A DNA stretch of 64,000 nt from Mycolicibacterium rhodesiae JS60 (lineage in GTDB: Bacteria > Actinomycetota > Actinomycetes > Mycobacteriales > Mycobacteriaceae): contig AGIQ01000003.1 in assembly GCA_000230935.2 (NCBI GenBank), positions 744,001 through 808,000 on the forward strand, read 5' to 3'. Each line of letters begins with the position of its first letter. Position 1 is the stretch's first letter. A program made the translations under genes and the position numbers. The notes beneath the pieces were generated by a model. It did not search any database. It saw nothing but the letters and a program-made list of their open reading frames with translations, and was not told the DNA's origin. This document shows positions 34,001 through 43,158 of this stretch, one piece after another.

Positions 34001-37000
34001 GCACCTTCGAAACGCTCACCGAGGCGCATCCAGTCGGCGTCGATATCGCCTTCGTCGGCCAGCCACAGCTTGACCAGGTCCTCACGGGCGCTGGCCCAGC
34101 GGTCGTCGAGCACGACCGCCTTCTTGGCGTCGAACGCGGGCGCGACCAGCCGAGGCCAATCCGAACCCAGCTCGGCGGTCACCAGGTCGATGAGCTCGGC
34201 GTCGGTGGCCGACGGCGCAGCCGACACCGGGTTGTCCAGGCCCAGCTGCCCAAGCACCATGCGGGCGGCCGAGGCCAGCACACCGTCGCGGCCGGTGACC
34301 TTCTCGGCGAACTCGGTCAGCGCGGCCGAGTCGACCACGCCGCCACCGCCACCGCCGGCCGACGGCAGCGACACCGCAATCCCCTTGCGGGCAGCCACCG
34401 CAGCGACCGCGGCGTCGATGGCCTTGTCCACAGATGCGGCGTCGGTCAGCGCACCGTCATGCAGGCCGCCGAGCGCACCACCGCGCACGCTGCTGCCCTC
34501 GCGGGTGCCCAGCGCCAGTTCGGCGGTGACGTGCTTGGCCCAACCGTCGCCCAGCTCCCAGGTCTTCTTGACCCGCTCGGCGATCGCGGCCGGACGCTTG
34601 CCCGACGGGCCGAGCACCGTGCGCAGCTGATCGTTGATCGAATCGGAGAGCACCGGGCCGAACGGCTTGTAGGTGCGGGCCAGCTTCGAGACCTGCCCCT
34701 TCAGCGATGCCAGGTCCGCCTCGGCGGCACCGTCGATGGCGCCCAGGTTCAGCTCGGAGCCGAGATCGACCAGCAGCTGGTTACGCCGCGAGGACGCACC
34801 GTCGGTGATCGACTCGATCGAATCCAGCAGCTCGATCTGATCGATACGCATCTTGGCGCTCAACGCGATCAGCGCCAAAGTGGCGTCGCCCGCGTCGAAT
34901 CCGATGTCGTCGGGACGCGGAGCGCCGGCAGGCGCGGCCGCCGGAGCCGGTGCGGCCGGTGCGGCCTCGGCCGCTGCGGCTTCGGCAGGCGCCTCGGCGG
35001 CGGGGGCTTCCTCGACATCGTCGTCGGTGGCCGGATCCTCGTCGCTGGCGAACAGCACGGCGGCATCGCGCTCGGAGTTGAGCACTTCGACTGTGCTGTG
35101 GGCATATTCGGGCAACTTCAGGGTGTTGCTCGCCAGCCCGGCCACCGTCGGCGCCGACTTCACGCCGATCTCGACGAAACGCTCGACACCCAGTCCGCCC
35201 GCGGCCTCCTCGATGAACAGCAGGTCCTGCGTCTCGATCCAGCGCACCGGGCTGGCGAACTGCCAGGCCAGCAACTCGATAACCACCTTGCGGCACAACG
35301 CATGCGGCTTCTCGTTACGCCAGGTGTCGTAGTCGGCCAGCACCTCATCGAGGGGCTCGGCAGGCACCAGATCGCGGATCTCCTGGATGAAGTCGCGGTC
35401 CAGGGTGAACGGCCGCGGGACCAGGTTCGGGATGTAGCGTCCGACGATCAGGGCCGGATCGGCATCCTCGGGCATGACGCGCTCCAGCGCCCGGCGGAAG
35501 TCGTCGACGCCGACACGCAGCACATCGGAGTGGAACGGCACGTCGATGCCCGGGACCAGGATGAACGACCGCTTGCCCCCACTGATCTCGCGGCGCCGCT
35601 CGACCTCTTCCTCCAGCGCCTCCAGACCGCGCACCGTGCCGGCGATCGCGTACTGCGAGCCGCGCAGGTTGAAGTTCACGATCTGCAGGAATTCGTTTGT
35701 GCGCTCCGCGATTTCGGCGACGAATCCCTTGACGTCGGCGTCGGGCAGGTCGATCTGCGACGGCCGGATCGCGGCCAGCCGGTAGTTGGACCGGCCCATC
35801 TCGTCACGCGGGACGATGTCGTGCATCTTGCTGCCGCGGTGGAACACCACCTCCAGCAGAGCCTCCAGCTTGTACACGCCCGAGACACACGCCAGCGCGG
35901 TGTACTCGCCTACGGAGTGACCGCAGGCGATCGCGCCCTCGACGAACGCGCCCTGCTCCCGCATCTCGGCGACCTGAGCCGCCGCGACGGTTGCCATGGC
36001 GACCTGAGTGAACTGCGTCAGGTAGAGCACGCCCTCGGGGTGCTGGTAATGCACGCCGGAGGCGATCAGGCTGGTCGGGTTGTCCCGCACCACATGCAAC
36101 ACCGAGAAGCCCAGGGTGTCGCGGGTGAACTTGTCGGCGGTGTCCCACACCTTGCGGGCGGCCTTGGAGCGAGCCCGCACCTCCATGCCCATGCCTTTGT
36201 GCTGGATGCCCTGACCCGGGAAGGCGTACACCGTCTTCGGCGCCGCCAGCCGCGCGGTGGCGCTCATCACCAGATCGGTGCCGACCTTGGCGGTGACCTC
36301 CAGAACCTCTGCACCCAAGTCGATTCCGACCCGGTCGACGCGGAAGTCGATCTCGTCGCCCGGCTTGACCATGCCCAGGAAGCGAGCGGTCCAGCCGATC
36401 AGCTTGGCCGGCGGGACCGGCTTGCCGTCGGTCGCGGTGACCACGTGCTGGGCGGCGGCCGACAGCCACATGCCATGCACGATCGGCGAATCCAGACCGG
36501 CCAGCAGCGCGGCGGCACGATCGGTGTGAATCGGGTTGTGGTCACCGGACACCACCGCGAACGGTCGCATGTCGACCGGTGCGCCGATGGTGACGTCGCG
36601 GCGACGACGGCGCGGGGTGTCGGTGGCGTTCAACGACACCGCTCCCCCGGCCCGCACCGGGTCGGCGAGTTCCTCGGCACCGTTGCGGCCCAGGATCGCG
36701 AAGCGCTCCTCGAGGACCGCCAGGATCATTCCCCTGGCGTCGGTCACGTTGACCGTGACCGGCACGACGCGGCCGACCTCGGTGTCTGTTGCCACCGAAG
36801 CCGTTGCGGTGACGGTCAATTGGGTCGGTTCCTTGGGCAGCGGCTTGAGCAGCTGGGCCGCGTGGTCCAGGTGTACCAGGCTCAGCAGGCCCTCCACCAC
36901 CGGGAAACCGGAATCGGTGACAGCGCCGCCGATCGCGGCGAACACCGCCGGCCAGCAACGGCCGACCAGCGCGTCGGGAACGGTTGTCAGCGTGGGCGCC

Positions 37001-40000
37001 AGCGGCGAACCGAACGTCGCCGTCACACCGGTGTGGTCGGCCACCCGCTCGGGATCCCACCCGACGGTGACGGTGGTGGAGCCGCCCGTCACCGGCGGCA
37101 GCGCGTCGGGGCCGTCGACCCCGGCGGCGATGGCCAGCACGGCGCGCATCGCGCCGGCGGCATCTTCGGTGCGCACCACGGGGGTGCCACCGTCGATCAC
37201 CGCGGCCGGCAGTGTATAGGCGATGTCGATCCAGGTACCCGACAGCGGGACGCTCAGCACCACCCGGTCCGGCGCGGTGACCTCCAGCCGTGCTCCGGTG
37301 GAATGGTTTGTCGCGGAACGGTTGTCGTGCACCAGCCACTCCGAGGGGGCGGCGATGCGATGCACCGGGTTGGTCGCGGTGCGGCCGGCCCACAGCACGT
37401 CGGGCGAATCCAGCACGATGGCCAGCGGTCCGGCCACATCGGTGCGCACTCGCAGCCGCGCGGCAACCGGCTCAGGCTGTGCGCCCGAGGCGAGCAGCTG
37501 ATCGACGGCGGCCTTCTCGAAGCGGTCGAGCAGTTCGCCCACCGGCTCGTCGACCCGGGTGATGCCCTCCACGGCCTGCGTGCCGGGGATGACGCAGACC
37601 TGGTCGGCGGTGTAGCGGGCGTCGTGGGCCTGCCACAGGGAGTCGCTGCGCCACCAACGGCGCACGTCCTTGTCGATGACCGGGACGAAGTTGACCGGCT
37701 TGCCCAGCGTCTTGCACAGCTGGATGAAGAACGGGACGTCAGCCGGGTGCAGCAGCACCGATTCGGCATCGGGGTAGCGGGACAGCAGGGCCGCGACGGC
37801 CTGGTCCGGGTTCTCCAGCAGCCACTCACCATCGGCCGACGACGCGTCGAACAGTGTCTCGATCGGGCCGGCATCTTTCGCGTTGAGACGGGCCTCGGCG
37901 CGCTGCAGCATCTCGGCGAAGCGGTCGCGCCAGGTGATGTCGAGCCACGGCGAGTCAGCGGACTTGGTGTCGGCGGTGGAGTCGTCGTCGCCGATCGCGA
38001 GCTCGATGTAGCGCTGCAACCATTGCAGGTAGCTCATCTCGGCGACGTCGCCGAAGTACGGCTTGGCGGTGACCGCCATCGCGGCGATGATCTCCTCGCG
38101 GCGCGCCGCGACGGCCTCGGCGTCGCCGGCGACCTCGTCGAGCAAGCGGCCGCAGCGGGAGGCGGCGTTGTCGATCTCGTGGATGTCGGCGCCGAGCTGG
38201 CTACGCCCAGAAGCCATGCCATTGACCGCTTTTCCGGCACCGACCCAGGTATCGGTGCCGACCGTGTCGACCAACAGCTGCTTGACCGCAGGCGATGTGG
38301 TCGCCTCCAGGCAGGCCATCGCGGCGGTGCCGACGAGGATGCCGTCGACCGGCATCAGCGGGTAGCCGTAGGCCGCCGACCACCGGCCGGACAGGTACTC
38401 GGCGGCGCGCTCGGGCGTGCCGATGCCACCGCCGACGCAGACCGTGATGTTGGCCCGACCGCGCAGTTCCGAGTAGGTGGTCAGGAGCAGATCGTCGAGG
38501 TCCTCCCACGAGTGGTGGCCACCGGCGCGACCGCCTTCGATGTGGACGATGACCGGTTTGGTGGGAACCTCGGCGGCGATCCGGACGACCGAGCGGATCT
38601 GCTCGACGGTGCCCGGCTTGAACACGACGTGGGCGATGCCGACGTCGTTCAGCTCGTCGATCAGGTCGACGGCCTCTTCCAGCTCGGGGATGCCGGCACT
38701 GACCACCACGCCGTCGATCGGTGCACCGGACTGGCGCGCCTTCTGCACCAGGCGCTTGCCGCCCAGCTGCAGCTTCCACAGGTAGGGATCCAGGAACAGC
38801 GAGTTGAACTGGATCGTGCGGCCCGGTTCGAGCAGCGTGGTCAGCTCGGCGATGCGCTTGTCGAAGATGGCCTCGGTGACCTGGCCGCCACCGGCCAGCT
38901 CCGCCCAGTGGCCGGCGTTGGCCGCCGCCGCGACGATCTTGGCGTCGACGGTCGTCGGCGTCATGCCGGCCAGCAGGATCGGCGACCGGCCGGTGAGCCG
39001 GGTGAACTTGGTCGACAGCTTCACCGAGCCGTCGGGCAGGCGGATCGCGGACGGCGCGTAGCTCGACCACGGCTTGGCCACCTCGGGCACGGCGCCGACG
39101 GTGAACAGGTTGCGCTGGCCGCCGCGGGTGGCGGCCGGCACGATGCCGATGCCCAGCCCGCGGATCACCGGCGCGGTGAGCCGGGTCAGGATGTCGCCGG
39201 GCCCGAGGTCGAGAATCCAGCGAGCACCGGCCTCGTTCAACGCGGTGACCTCTTCGACCCAATCCACCTGCTGGACGAGGATCGAGTCCGTCAGGGCGCG
39301 CGCGAGCTCGACGTCAAGGCCGACGGCGGCGGCCCAACGGCCCACGATGTCGATGCCGTCGGCGAGGCGCGGCGTGTGGAAGCCGACCTCGACCCGGACC
39401 GGGTCGAAGATCGGGTTGAACACGGCACCGCCGCGCACTTTGTTCTTCCGGTCGGCCGCTTCGGCCTCGGCGATCTGCTCGCAATACAGCTCGAAACGGG
39501 ACAGCTGCTCGGGGGTCCCGGTGATGACGACCGAGCGCCGCCCGTTGCGGATCGACAGCACCGGAGGCAGCACCGTACGGACATCCTGAGCAAACTCTTG
39601 AAGCAGCTCGTAGATGCGCTCGGGCTCGGCGTTGGTCACCGACACCATCGGCGGACGGTCACCGAGGACCGAAATGCCGCGGCGACGGGCCACCAAGGTG
39701 CCCGCGGCGCCGATCAGCTGGGCCAGGGCCAGCAGCTGGACGTCCTTGGCGCCGGCGGCGCGCAGCGCCTCGACGGCCAGCACGCCCTGGGAGTGGCCTG
39801 CGACCGCCACCGGCGGCGCCGCGGCCAGATCCATGCCCTGGCGGGCCAGGGCGCGGATGGCGGCGATCTGGGTCAGCAGCACGCCGGGAACCGACACCGC
39901 CGCCGAGGTCAGCTGCTTGGCCGACGGCACGGTCTCATCGGCGGCCAGCGCGCGCACCCAGCGCAGCGGCTCGAAGCCGATCGGACGGACCACCACCAGT

Positions 40001-40248
40001 TCGTCGGCGACCGGCTCCAGCAGCAGCTCAGCCTCACCGGCGAGGGTTGCGAGCTCGGATTCGATGCCGGCCGAGGTGACCAGCTCCTCGAGGGTCTCCA
40101 GCCAGGCACTGCCCTGGCCGCCGAAGGCGACGGCGTAGGGCTCGCCGGCGTTGAGCCGGTCGACGAGGGCATGAGTAGAAGCCTGCTTGGCGCCGCCGCG
40201 CCATGATCCGTCGCCCGTGGACAGCCTGTCGTGCTCGTGGATCGTCAC
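31009..40248 (-). CDS. fas: Type I fatty acid synthase
   Basis: A 3079-residue single-chain FAS I (M. tuberculosis Fas is 3069). Domains in order: acyltransferase (GHSQG at about 150), enoyl reductase (LLAGMTPTTVDA, about 428), dehydratase (GDHNPIHTD, about 1234), malonyl/palmitoyl transferase (FPGQGIQHKG about 1350; GHSVGEYTA about 1441), acyl carrier region (ELLDSIES, about 1808), an Ala/Pro-rich linker before it, ketoreductase (VVTGASKGS, about 2130) and ketosynthase (HPVGACATAAVS, Cys about 2732, with SKHDTSTLANDP and LTGHAKGG). It makes C16-C26 acyl-CoAs that feed phospholipid and mycolate synthesis. GTG start at 40248 with AGGGAG upstream. A long antisense frame across it is a composition artefact. 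Confidence 0.98.
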   Translation of the reverse strand: MTIHEHDRLSTGDGSWRGGAKQASTHALVDRLNAGEPYAVAFGGQGSAWLETLEELVTSAGIESELATLAGEAELLLEPVADELVVVRPIGFEPLRWVRALAADETVPSAKQLTSAAVSVPGVLLTQIAAIRALARQGMDLAAAPPVAVAGHSQGVLAVEALRAAGAKDVQLLALAQLIGAAGTLVARRRGISVLGDRPPMVSVTNAEPERIYELLQEFAQDVRTVLPPVLSIRNGRRSVVITGTPEQLSRFELYCEQIAEAEAADRKNKVRGGAVFNPIFDPVRVEVGFHTPRLADGIDIVGRWAAAVGLDVELARALTDSILVQQVDWVEEVTALNEAGARWILDLGPGDILTRLTAPVIRGLGIGIVPAATRGGQRNLFTVGAVPEVAKPWSSYAPSAIRLPDGSVKLSTKFTRLTGRSPILLAGMTPTTVDAKIVAAAANAGHWAELAGGGQVTEAIFDKRIAELTTLLEPGRTIQFNSLFLDPYLWKLQLGGKRLVQKARQSGAPIDGVVVSAGIPELEEAVDLIDELNDVGIAHVVFKPGTVEQIRSVVRIAAEVPTKPVIVHIEGGRAGGHHSWEDLDDLLLTTYSELRGRANITVCVGGGIGTPERAAEYLSGRWSAAYGYPLMPVDGILVGTAAMACLEATTSPAVKQLLVDTVGTDTWVGAGKAVNGMASGRSQLGADIHEIDNAASRCGRLLDEVAGDAEAVAARREEIIAAMAVTAKPYFGDVAEMSYLQWLQRYIELAIGDDDSTADTKSADSPWLDITWRDRFAEMLQRAEARLNAKDAGPIETLFDASSADGEWLLENPDQAVAALLSRYPDAESVLLHPADVPFFIQLCKTLGKPVNFVPVIDKDVRRWWRSDSLWQAHDARYTADQVCVIPGTQAVEGITRVDEPVGELLDRFEKAAVDQLLASGAQPEPVAARLRVRTDVAGPLAIVLDSPDVLWAGRTATNPVHRIAAPSEWLVHDNRSATNHSTGARLEVTAPDRVVLSVPLSGTWIDIAYTLPAAVIDGGTPVVRTEDAAGAMRAVLAIAAGVDGPDALPPVTGGSTTVTVGWDPERVADHTGVTATFGSPLAPTLTTVPDALVGRCWPAVFAAIGGAVTDSGFPVVEGLLSLVHLDHAAQLLKPLPKEPTQLTVTATASVATDTEVGRVVPVTVNVTDARGMILAVLEERFAILGRNGAEELADPVRAGGAVSLNATDTPRRRRRDVTIGAPVDMRPFAVVSGDHNPIHTDRAAALLAGLDSPIVHGMWLSAAAQHVVTATDGKPVPPAKLIGWTARFLGMVKPGDEIDFRVDRVGIDLGAEVLEVTAKVGTDLVMSATARLAAPKTVYAFPGQGIQHKGMGMEVRARSKAARKVWDTADKFTRDTLGFSVLHVVRDNPTSLIASGVHYQHPEGVLYLTQFTQVAMATVAAAQVAEMREQGAFVEGAIACGHSVGEYTALACVSGVYKLEALLEVVFHRGSKMHDIVPRDEMGRSNYRLAAIRPSQIDLPDADVKGFVAEIAERTNEFLQIVNFNLRGSQYAIAGTVRGLEALEEEVERRREISGGKRSFILVPGIDVPFHSDVLRVGVDDFRRALERVMPEDADPALIVGRYIPNLVPRPFTLDRDFIQEIRDLVPAEPLDEVLADYDTWRNEKPHALCRKVVIELLAWQFASPVRWIETQDLLFIEEAAGGLGVERFVEIGVKSAPTVAGLASNTLKLPEYAHSTVEVLNSERDAAVLFASDEDPATDDDVEEAPAAEAPAEAAAAEAAPAAPAPAAAPAGAPRPDDIGFDAGDATLALIALSAKMRIDQIELLDSIESITDGASSRRNQLLVDLGSELNLGAIDGAAEADLASLKGQVSKLARTYKPFGPVLSDSINDQLRTVLGPSGKRPAAIAERVKKTWELGDGWAKHVTAELALGTREGSSVRGGALGGLHDGALTDAASVDKAIDAAVAAVAARKGIAVSLPSAGGGGGGVVDSAALTEFAEKVTGRDGVLASAARMVLGQLGLDNPVSAAPSATDAELIDLVTAELGSDWPRLVAPAFDAKKAVVLDDRWASAREDLVKLWLADEGDIDADWMRLGERFEGAGNVVATQASWWQGRALAAGRNIHASLFGRIAAGAENPNKGHYSDEVAVVTGASKGSIAASVVAALLDGGATVVATTSKLDDDRLAFYKALYRDNARYGASLWVVPANMASYADIDALVSWVGSEQTESLGPQSIHLKDALTPTLLFPFAAPRVAGDLSEAGSRSEMEMKVLLWAVERLVAGLSSIGAERDIASRLHVVLPGSPNRGMFGGDGAYGESKSALDAVVNRWNAETSWAQRVSFAHALIGWTKGTGLMGHNDAIVGAVEEAGVTTYSTEEMAAMLLDLCTVEAKVASAHTPLKVDLTGGLGDVQLDMAELAAKAREEMTAEPDAAASGEAAGTIAALPSPPRGYVANTPPAWADLDVDPADLVVIVGGAELGPYGSSRTRFEMEVDNELSAAGVLELAWTTGLITWEDDPKPGWYDTASGELVDEADLVERYHDAVVERCGIREFVDDGAIDPDHASPLMVSVFLDKDFRFVVSSEADARAFAQYDPEHTVIRPVLDSSDWEVIRKAGTEVRVPRKTKLSRKVGAQIPTGFDPTVWGISPDMASSIDRVALWNIVATVDAFLSSGFTPTELMRWVHPSLVASTQGTGMGGMTSMQTMYHGNLMGKAKPNDILQEVLPNVVAAHVIQSYVGSYGSMIHPVGACATAAVSVEEGMDKIRLGKAELVVTGGFDDMTLEAVIGFGDMAATAETATMRAKGISDSKFSRANDRRRLGFLEAQGGGTILLARGDLALKMGLPVLAVVGYAQSFGDGVHTSIPAPGLGALGAGRGGKDSQLARSLAKLGVGADDIAVISKHDTSTLANDPNETELHERLADSMGRAPGAPLFVVSQKSLTGHAKGGAAVFQMMGLCQILRDGVIPPNRSLDCVDDELATSGHFVWPRETLRLGDKFPLKAGLVTSLGFGHVSGLIALVHPQAFLASLGEQERADYTKRANDRVLAGQRRLASAIAGGRPLYEKPADRRFDHDVPEKRQEAAMLLNPASRLGEDDIYA

Positions 40249-40459
40249 CTTGTGTATCTCCCTGTCGTGCTCGTCGTCGCGTCGTCGCGTATCGGCTTCG
40301 TATGTGTCGGCGTGTCAGACCTGCGCTACCTTGCGGAGGTGTCGTCGGCGATTCCCCGTCGAATCACGGCGTCCGCGCGATCCCCTCGTCTCGGGGCGGC
40401 GAACATCCCGGCTGTACTAAGAGTGGCATAAGAGCCAGCACCATTTTCCGCCCGATATT

Positions 40460-40504
40460 GGTTACTGGCGAGTTCTACGCACGGGTAACAGCACAGCGGG
40501 TAAC
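40460..40504. repeat. GTTAC/GTAAC repeats in the fas upstream region
   Basis: GGTTAC (40460-40465) is followed by GGGTAAC at 40483-40489 and 40498-40504, the latter two 15 bp apart. TTACTGGCGAGTTC (40462-40475) is an imperfect version of the TTACT-N4-AGTAA palindrome at 40731. Candidate regulator sites about 215-255 bp before fas. Confidence 0.4.
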
Positions 40505-40729
40505 ACAGCGCCAAACGGCCGCCCAGACCATCCGGGACAAACGTCCTGCATGGAGGTGGTTACGGTTGAGTAGGTGCAATAGCGCAGATCAAGGCACGAT
40601 TGTTATCGAATCGTTACTTACGAATTTTTCGTCAGCGGCCGTGCGTGGCGACGTCCAGCCAAGCACTTGCTCGGTTTTTCAGTCCACATTTGTTCACCAG
40701 AATGGCGTTAGGAAGTTTGCTGGCAAATC

Positions 40730-40745
40730 CTTACTAGCCAGTAAG
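40730..40745. promoter_or_regulatory. Perfect 16-bp palindrome upstream of fas
   Basis: CTTACT-AGCC-AGTAAG, 6-bp perfect arms, 15 bp after the Rv2525c-like stop. The form suits a TetR-type dimer such as FasR. There is no T run, so it is not a typical terminator. Confidence 0.45.
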
Positions 40746-40759
40746 TCTTACACTTTGAG

Positions 40760-41494
40760 TCAGTCCCACTGGCCGAATTGCGGCTTCAGGATGTGGTTCA
40801 GGTCCACCCCGACGCCGCCGACCTTGCGCTTGTCGATCTCGACCTGGTGCAGGTGCGCGGCGGGGTGCGTGTAGCCCTTCGGCGAACCCCAGTTGTGCTG
40901 CCAGAACCACGACCCGATGCCGTCCTGAAGCGCCCATTCGATGGTCTTCGAGTTTGCGTACACGCCCACCCGCTGGTGCCCGACCACCGATTCCCACGCC
41001 CGCAGATAGGGCACGACCTGCGTCTTGTACTGGTCGAGGCTGGGGTTGTCGTCGATCGACACATAGATCGGGGCAGCGACCGGGCCGCCCGCGGCGGTGT
41101 GCAGCGCCCAGCCGCGCTTGGCGTGCGTCAGCCCGGCCTGGTGCCCGCCGAGCCAGTCGGCGGTGTCCTGCTTGCCGAACTGGTAATTGGACACGATCTT
41201 CAAGCCGGCCTGATAGAGATCTCGGGCCTCGGTCAGCTGAATTGGCTTGCCCAGCATCCACTCTCCGCCGGGCCGCCGATCAGAGACGTAGCGGATTGCG
41301 CCGAGAGCGCCGGAGGCCTTGATATCCGCGGCGCTGATGACGCCTGCGGCGTAGTCCAACAGCACGCCGAGCGGGGTGGTCGTCGCGGTGGCCGGGGCCG
41401 CGGTCGCGGCGGGCGCCGACGCCACAGTCCCCAGACCCAGCGCGGCGGGGGTGACGGCGGCCAATTTCAGCACGTCGCGGCGCGACACCAACAC
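40760..41494 (-). CDS. Tat-exported DUF1906 protein (Rv2525c-like)
   Basis: A 244-residue protein with a twin-arginine signal (VSRRDVLKLAAVTPAALGLG, cleavage near APA/ATA about residue 33). A glycoside-hydrolase-like TIM barrel of the DUF1906 type follows (LLDYAAGVISAADIKASG; VSIDDNPSLDQYK; VGVYANSKTIEWA; SWFWQHNWG). Rv2525c is an established Tat substrate and its loss alters beta-lactam susceptibility, so a role in envelope or peptidoglycan is likely, though no hydrolytic activity is proven. It lies upstream of fas in the same direction, separated by 511 bp. The start is preceded by a short divergent region shared with the MFS gene. Confidence 0.92.
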   Translation of the reverse strand: MLVSRRDVLKLAAVTPAALGLGTVASAPAATAAPATATTTPLGVLLDYAAGVISAADIKASGALGAIRYVSDRRPGGEWMLGKPIQLTEARDLYQAGLKIVSNYQFGKQDTADWLGGHQAGLTHAKRGWALHTAAGGPVAAPIYVSIDDNPSLDQYKTQVVPYLRAWESVVGHQRVGVYANSKTIEWALQDGIGSWFWQHNWGSPKGYTHPAAHLHQVEIDKRKVGGVGVDLNHILKPQFGQWD

Positions 41495-41715
41495 GCGCCT
41501 CAGAATACGACAATTGCCTCAGCATCCTCATCAACGTCACCGGTCACATCTGCATCACCTTTTCGCCAATGACGTCTGCTCGCGATCATCCCGGTGTGGC
41601 TGGCACAGCGTTTCGGCGATGATCCGGCGCCGACCAGGGTCTGACCGGTCTCGGGAATCAATTTGCGTCGCCGCGAGATGATTGGTGAGGCGAATCGGCG
41701 AAAGGGTGATCGGCA

Positions 41716-43002
41716 GTGCGGGCCTGGATTGTGTGGTCGACGGGATTGTTGGCCTACATCGTCGCCGTCCTGGACCGGACCACCCTGGGCGTCTCCGGCC
41801 TGGACGCCGCCCACCGCTTTTCGGCCAGCCCGGGTGTGCTGTCGACGTTCGTCGTGCTGCAGGTCATCGTCTACGCCGCCGCCCAGATCCCCGCAGGCAT
41901 GCTGCTGGACCGCTACGGCTCCAAGGTGATGATCCTGGCCGGCGGCACCCTGATGGTCGCGGGGCAACTGACCCTCGCGTTCACCGTCTCGCTGCCCACC
42001 GCGATCGCCGCCCGTGCGGTGGTCGGCCTCGGTGACGCGTTCACGTTCATCTCGGTGCTGCGGCTGGTTCCGCACTGGTTCAAACCGCGCCAGATCCCGT
42101 TGGTGACCCAGCTGACCGGCATCTGCGGGCAGCTCGGTCAGGTGTTGTCCGCGGTCCCGTTCCTGTCGCTGCTGGTCGGGTCGGGATGGACACCCGCATA
42201 CACGGCCGTCTCGGCGCTCGGTGTGCTGTCGCTGGTGCTGACGCTGCTGCTGGTGAAGAACACCCCGAGCGGGGTCACCGTCCACGACCCGCCGACCAGT
42301 GTGCGCGAGACGCTGGCCAGCGTGAAGACCGTGTGGATGCGACCGGGCACCCGGCTGGGTTTCTTCACACACATGGGCACGCAGTTCTCCGTGACCGTCT
42401 TCGCACTGATGTGGGGTGTCCCTTATTTGACGGTGGCGCAAGATCTTTCGCGTGGCGCCGCGGGCACCCTTCTGACCATCTCGGTGGTCGCGGCGATCGT
42501 CTCGGGAGTGGTGATCGGGCTCGTCACCGGGCGTCACCCGCACCGACGCTCGCGTTTGGTGTTGGGCATCATCGGCAGCAATGCGCTGGTGTGGACCGTC
42601 GTGCTCGCGCTACCCTCGCCCGCGCCGCATTGGCTGCTGGTGGTTCTGATCGCGGTGATCTCGGTCGGCGGGCCGGGATCCATGGTCGGCTTCGACTTCG
42701 CCCGCACCTTCAACCCGCGGTCCACGCTGGGTACCGCCCAAGGCGCGGTGAACATGGGCGGCTTCCTGGCCTCGCTGCTGGTGATGCAGGCGATGGGCAT
42801 GATCATCGGCGCGACCGGCGGCTACTCGTTCGACTCGTTCCGGCTGGCGTGGTGTGTGCAGTACCTGGTGTGGGCACTGGCCGCACTCGGCATCGTGATC
42901 ACCCGGAAGAAGGCCCGGCGCACAATCGGCGATATCGAGGAGAGCCGCTACCTGCTCGAGTTCTTCAGCGACGCCGAACTGCAACCGGCGACCAGGCGGT
43001 AA
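41716..43002 (+). CDS. MFS transporter
   Basis: A 428-residue permease from the GTG at 41716, with AAAGGG about 9 bases before. Twelve TM helices are predicted by hydrophobicity. The loop after TM2 reads GMLLDRYGSKVMILAG, the MFS G-x-L-x-D-R-x-G-x-K signature. The C-terminus is cytoplasmic, charged (RKKARRTIGDIEESRYL). Substrate unknown. Divergent from the Rv2525c-like gene. Confidence 0.9.
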   Translation: MRAWIVWSTGLLAYIVAVLDRTTLGVSGLDAAHRFSASPGVLSTFVVLQVIVYAAAQIPAGMLLDRYGSKVMILAGGTLMVAGQLTLAFTVSLPTAIAARAVVGLGDAFTFISVLRLVPHWFKPRQIPLVTQLTGICGQLGQVLSAVPFLSLLVGSGWTPAYTAVSALGVLSLVLTLLLVKNTPSGVTVHDPPTSVRETLASVKTVWMRPGTRLGFFTHMGTQFSVTVFALMWGVPYLTVAQDLSRGAAGTLLTISVVAAIVSGVVIGLVTGRHPHRRSRLVLGIIGSNALVWTVVLALPSPAPHWLLVVLIAVISVGGPGSMVGFDFARTFNPRSTLGTAQGAVNMGGFLASLLVMQAMGMIIGATGGYSFDSFRLAWCVQYLVWALAALGIVITRKKARRTIGDIEESRYLLEFFSDAELQPATRR

Positions 43003-43158
43003 CGCGGGCCGAACGATCATCGATATCCCAGTCAGCCCCGAGCTGCCGTGCAAAACCCGACTCCGCGGCAGCCCGGGCTCCAACTTTCCTCAGCCCGTTC
43101 GCACGACGTTTGGTCACGGGGTACCGGAGGTATCACCCAGGCGTCGAAGGGACGCACG

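Larger units (their letters stand above)
40249..40759 (-). promoter_or_regulatory. fas upstream region
   Basis: 511 bp without a supported gene, between the Rv2525c-like stop and the fas start. It is AT-richer than the surroundings and should contain the fas promoter. The TetR-type activator FasR is reported to bind inverted repeats upstream of mycobacterial fas; palindromic elements found here are listed separately. Confidence 0.6.

Noticed and set aside
33412..40206. Very long plus-strand open frame (over 2200 codons) opposite fas
   Set aside because: It is the antisense shadow of a high-GC gene; its translation is rich in Arg, Gly, His and Gln with no domains, while the minus strand encodes all FAS I motifs.
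43038..43076. Inverted repeat GCTGCCG/CGGCAGC before the acyl-CoA dehydrogenase as a terminator
   Set aside because: The loop is long and no T run follows; it may be chance in high-GC DNA.
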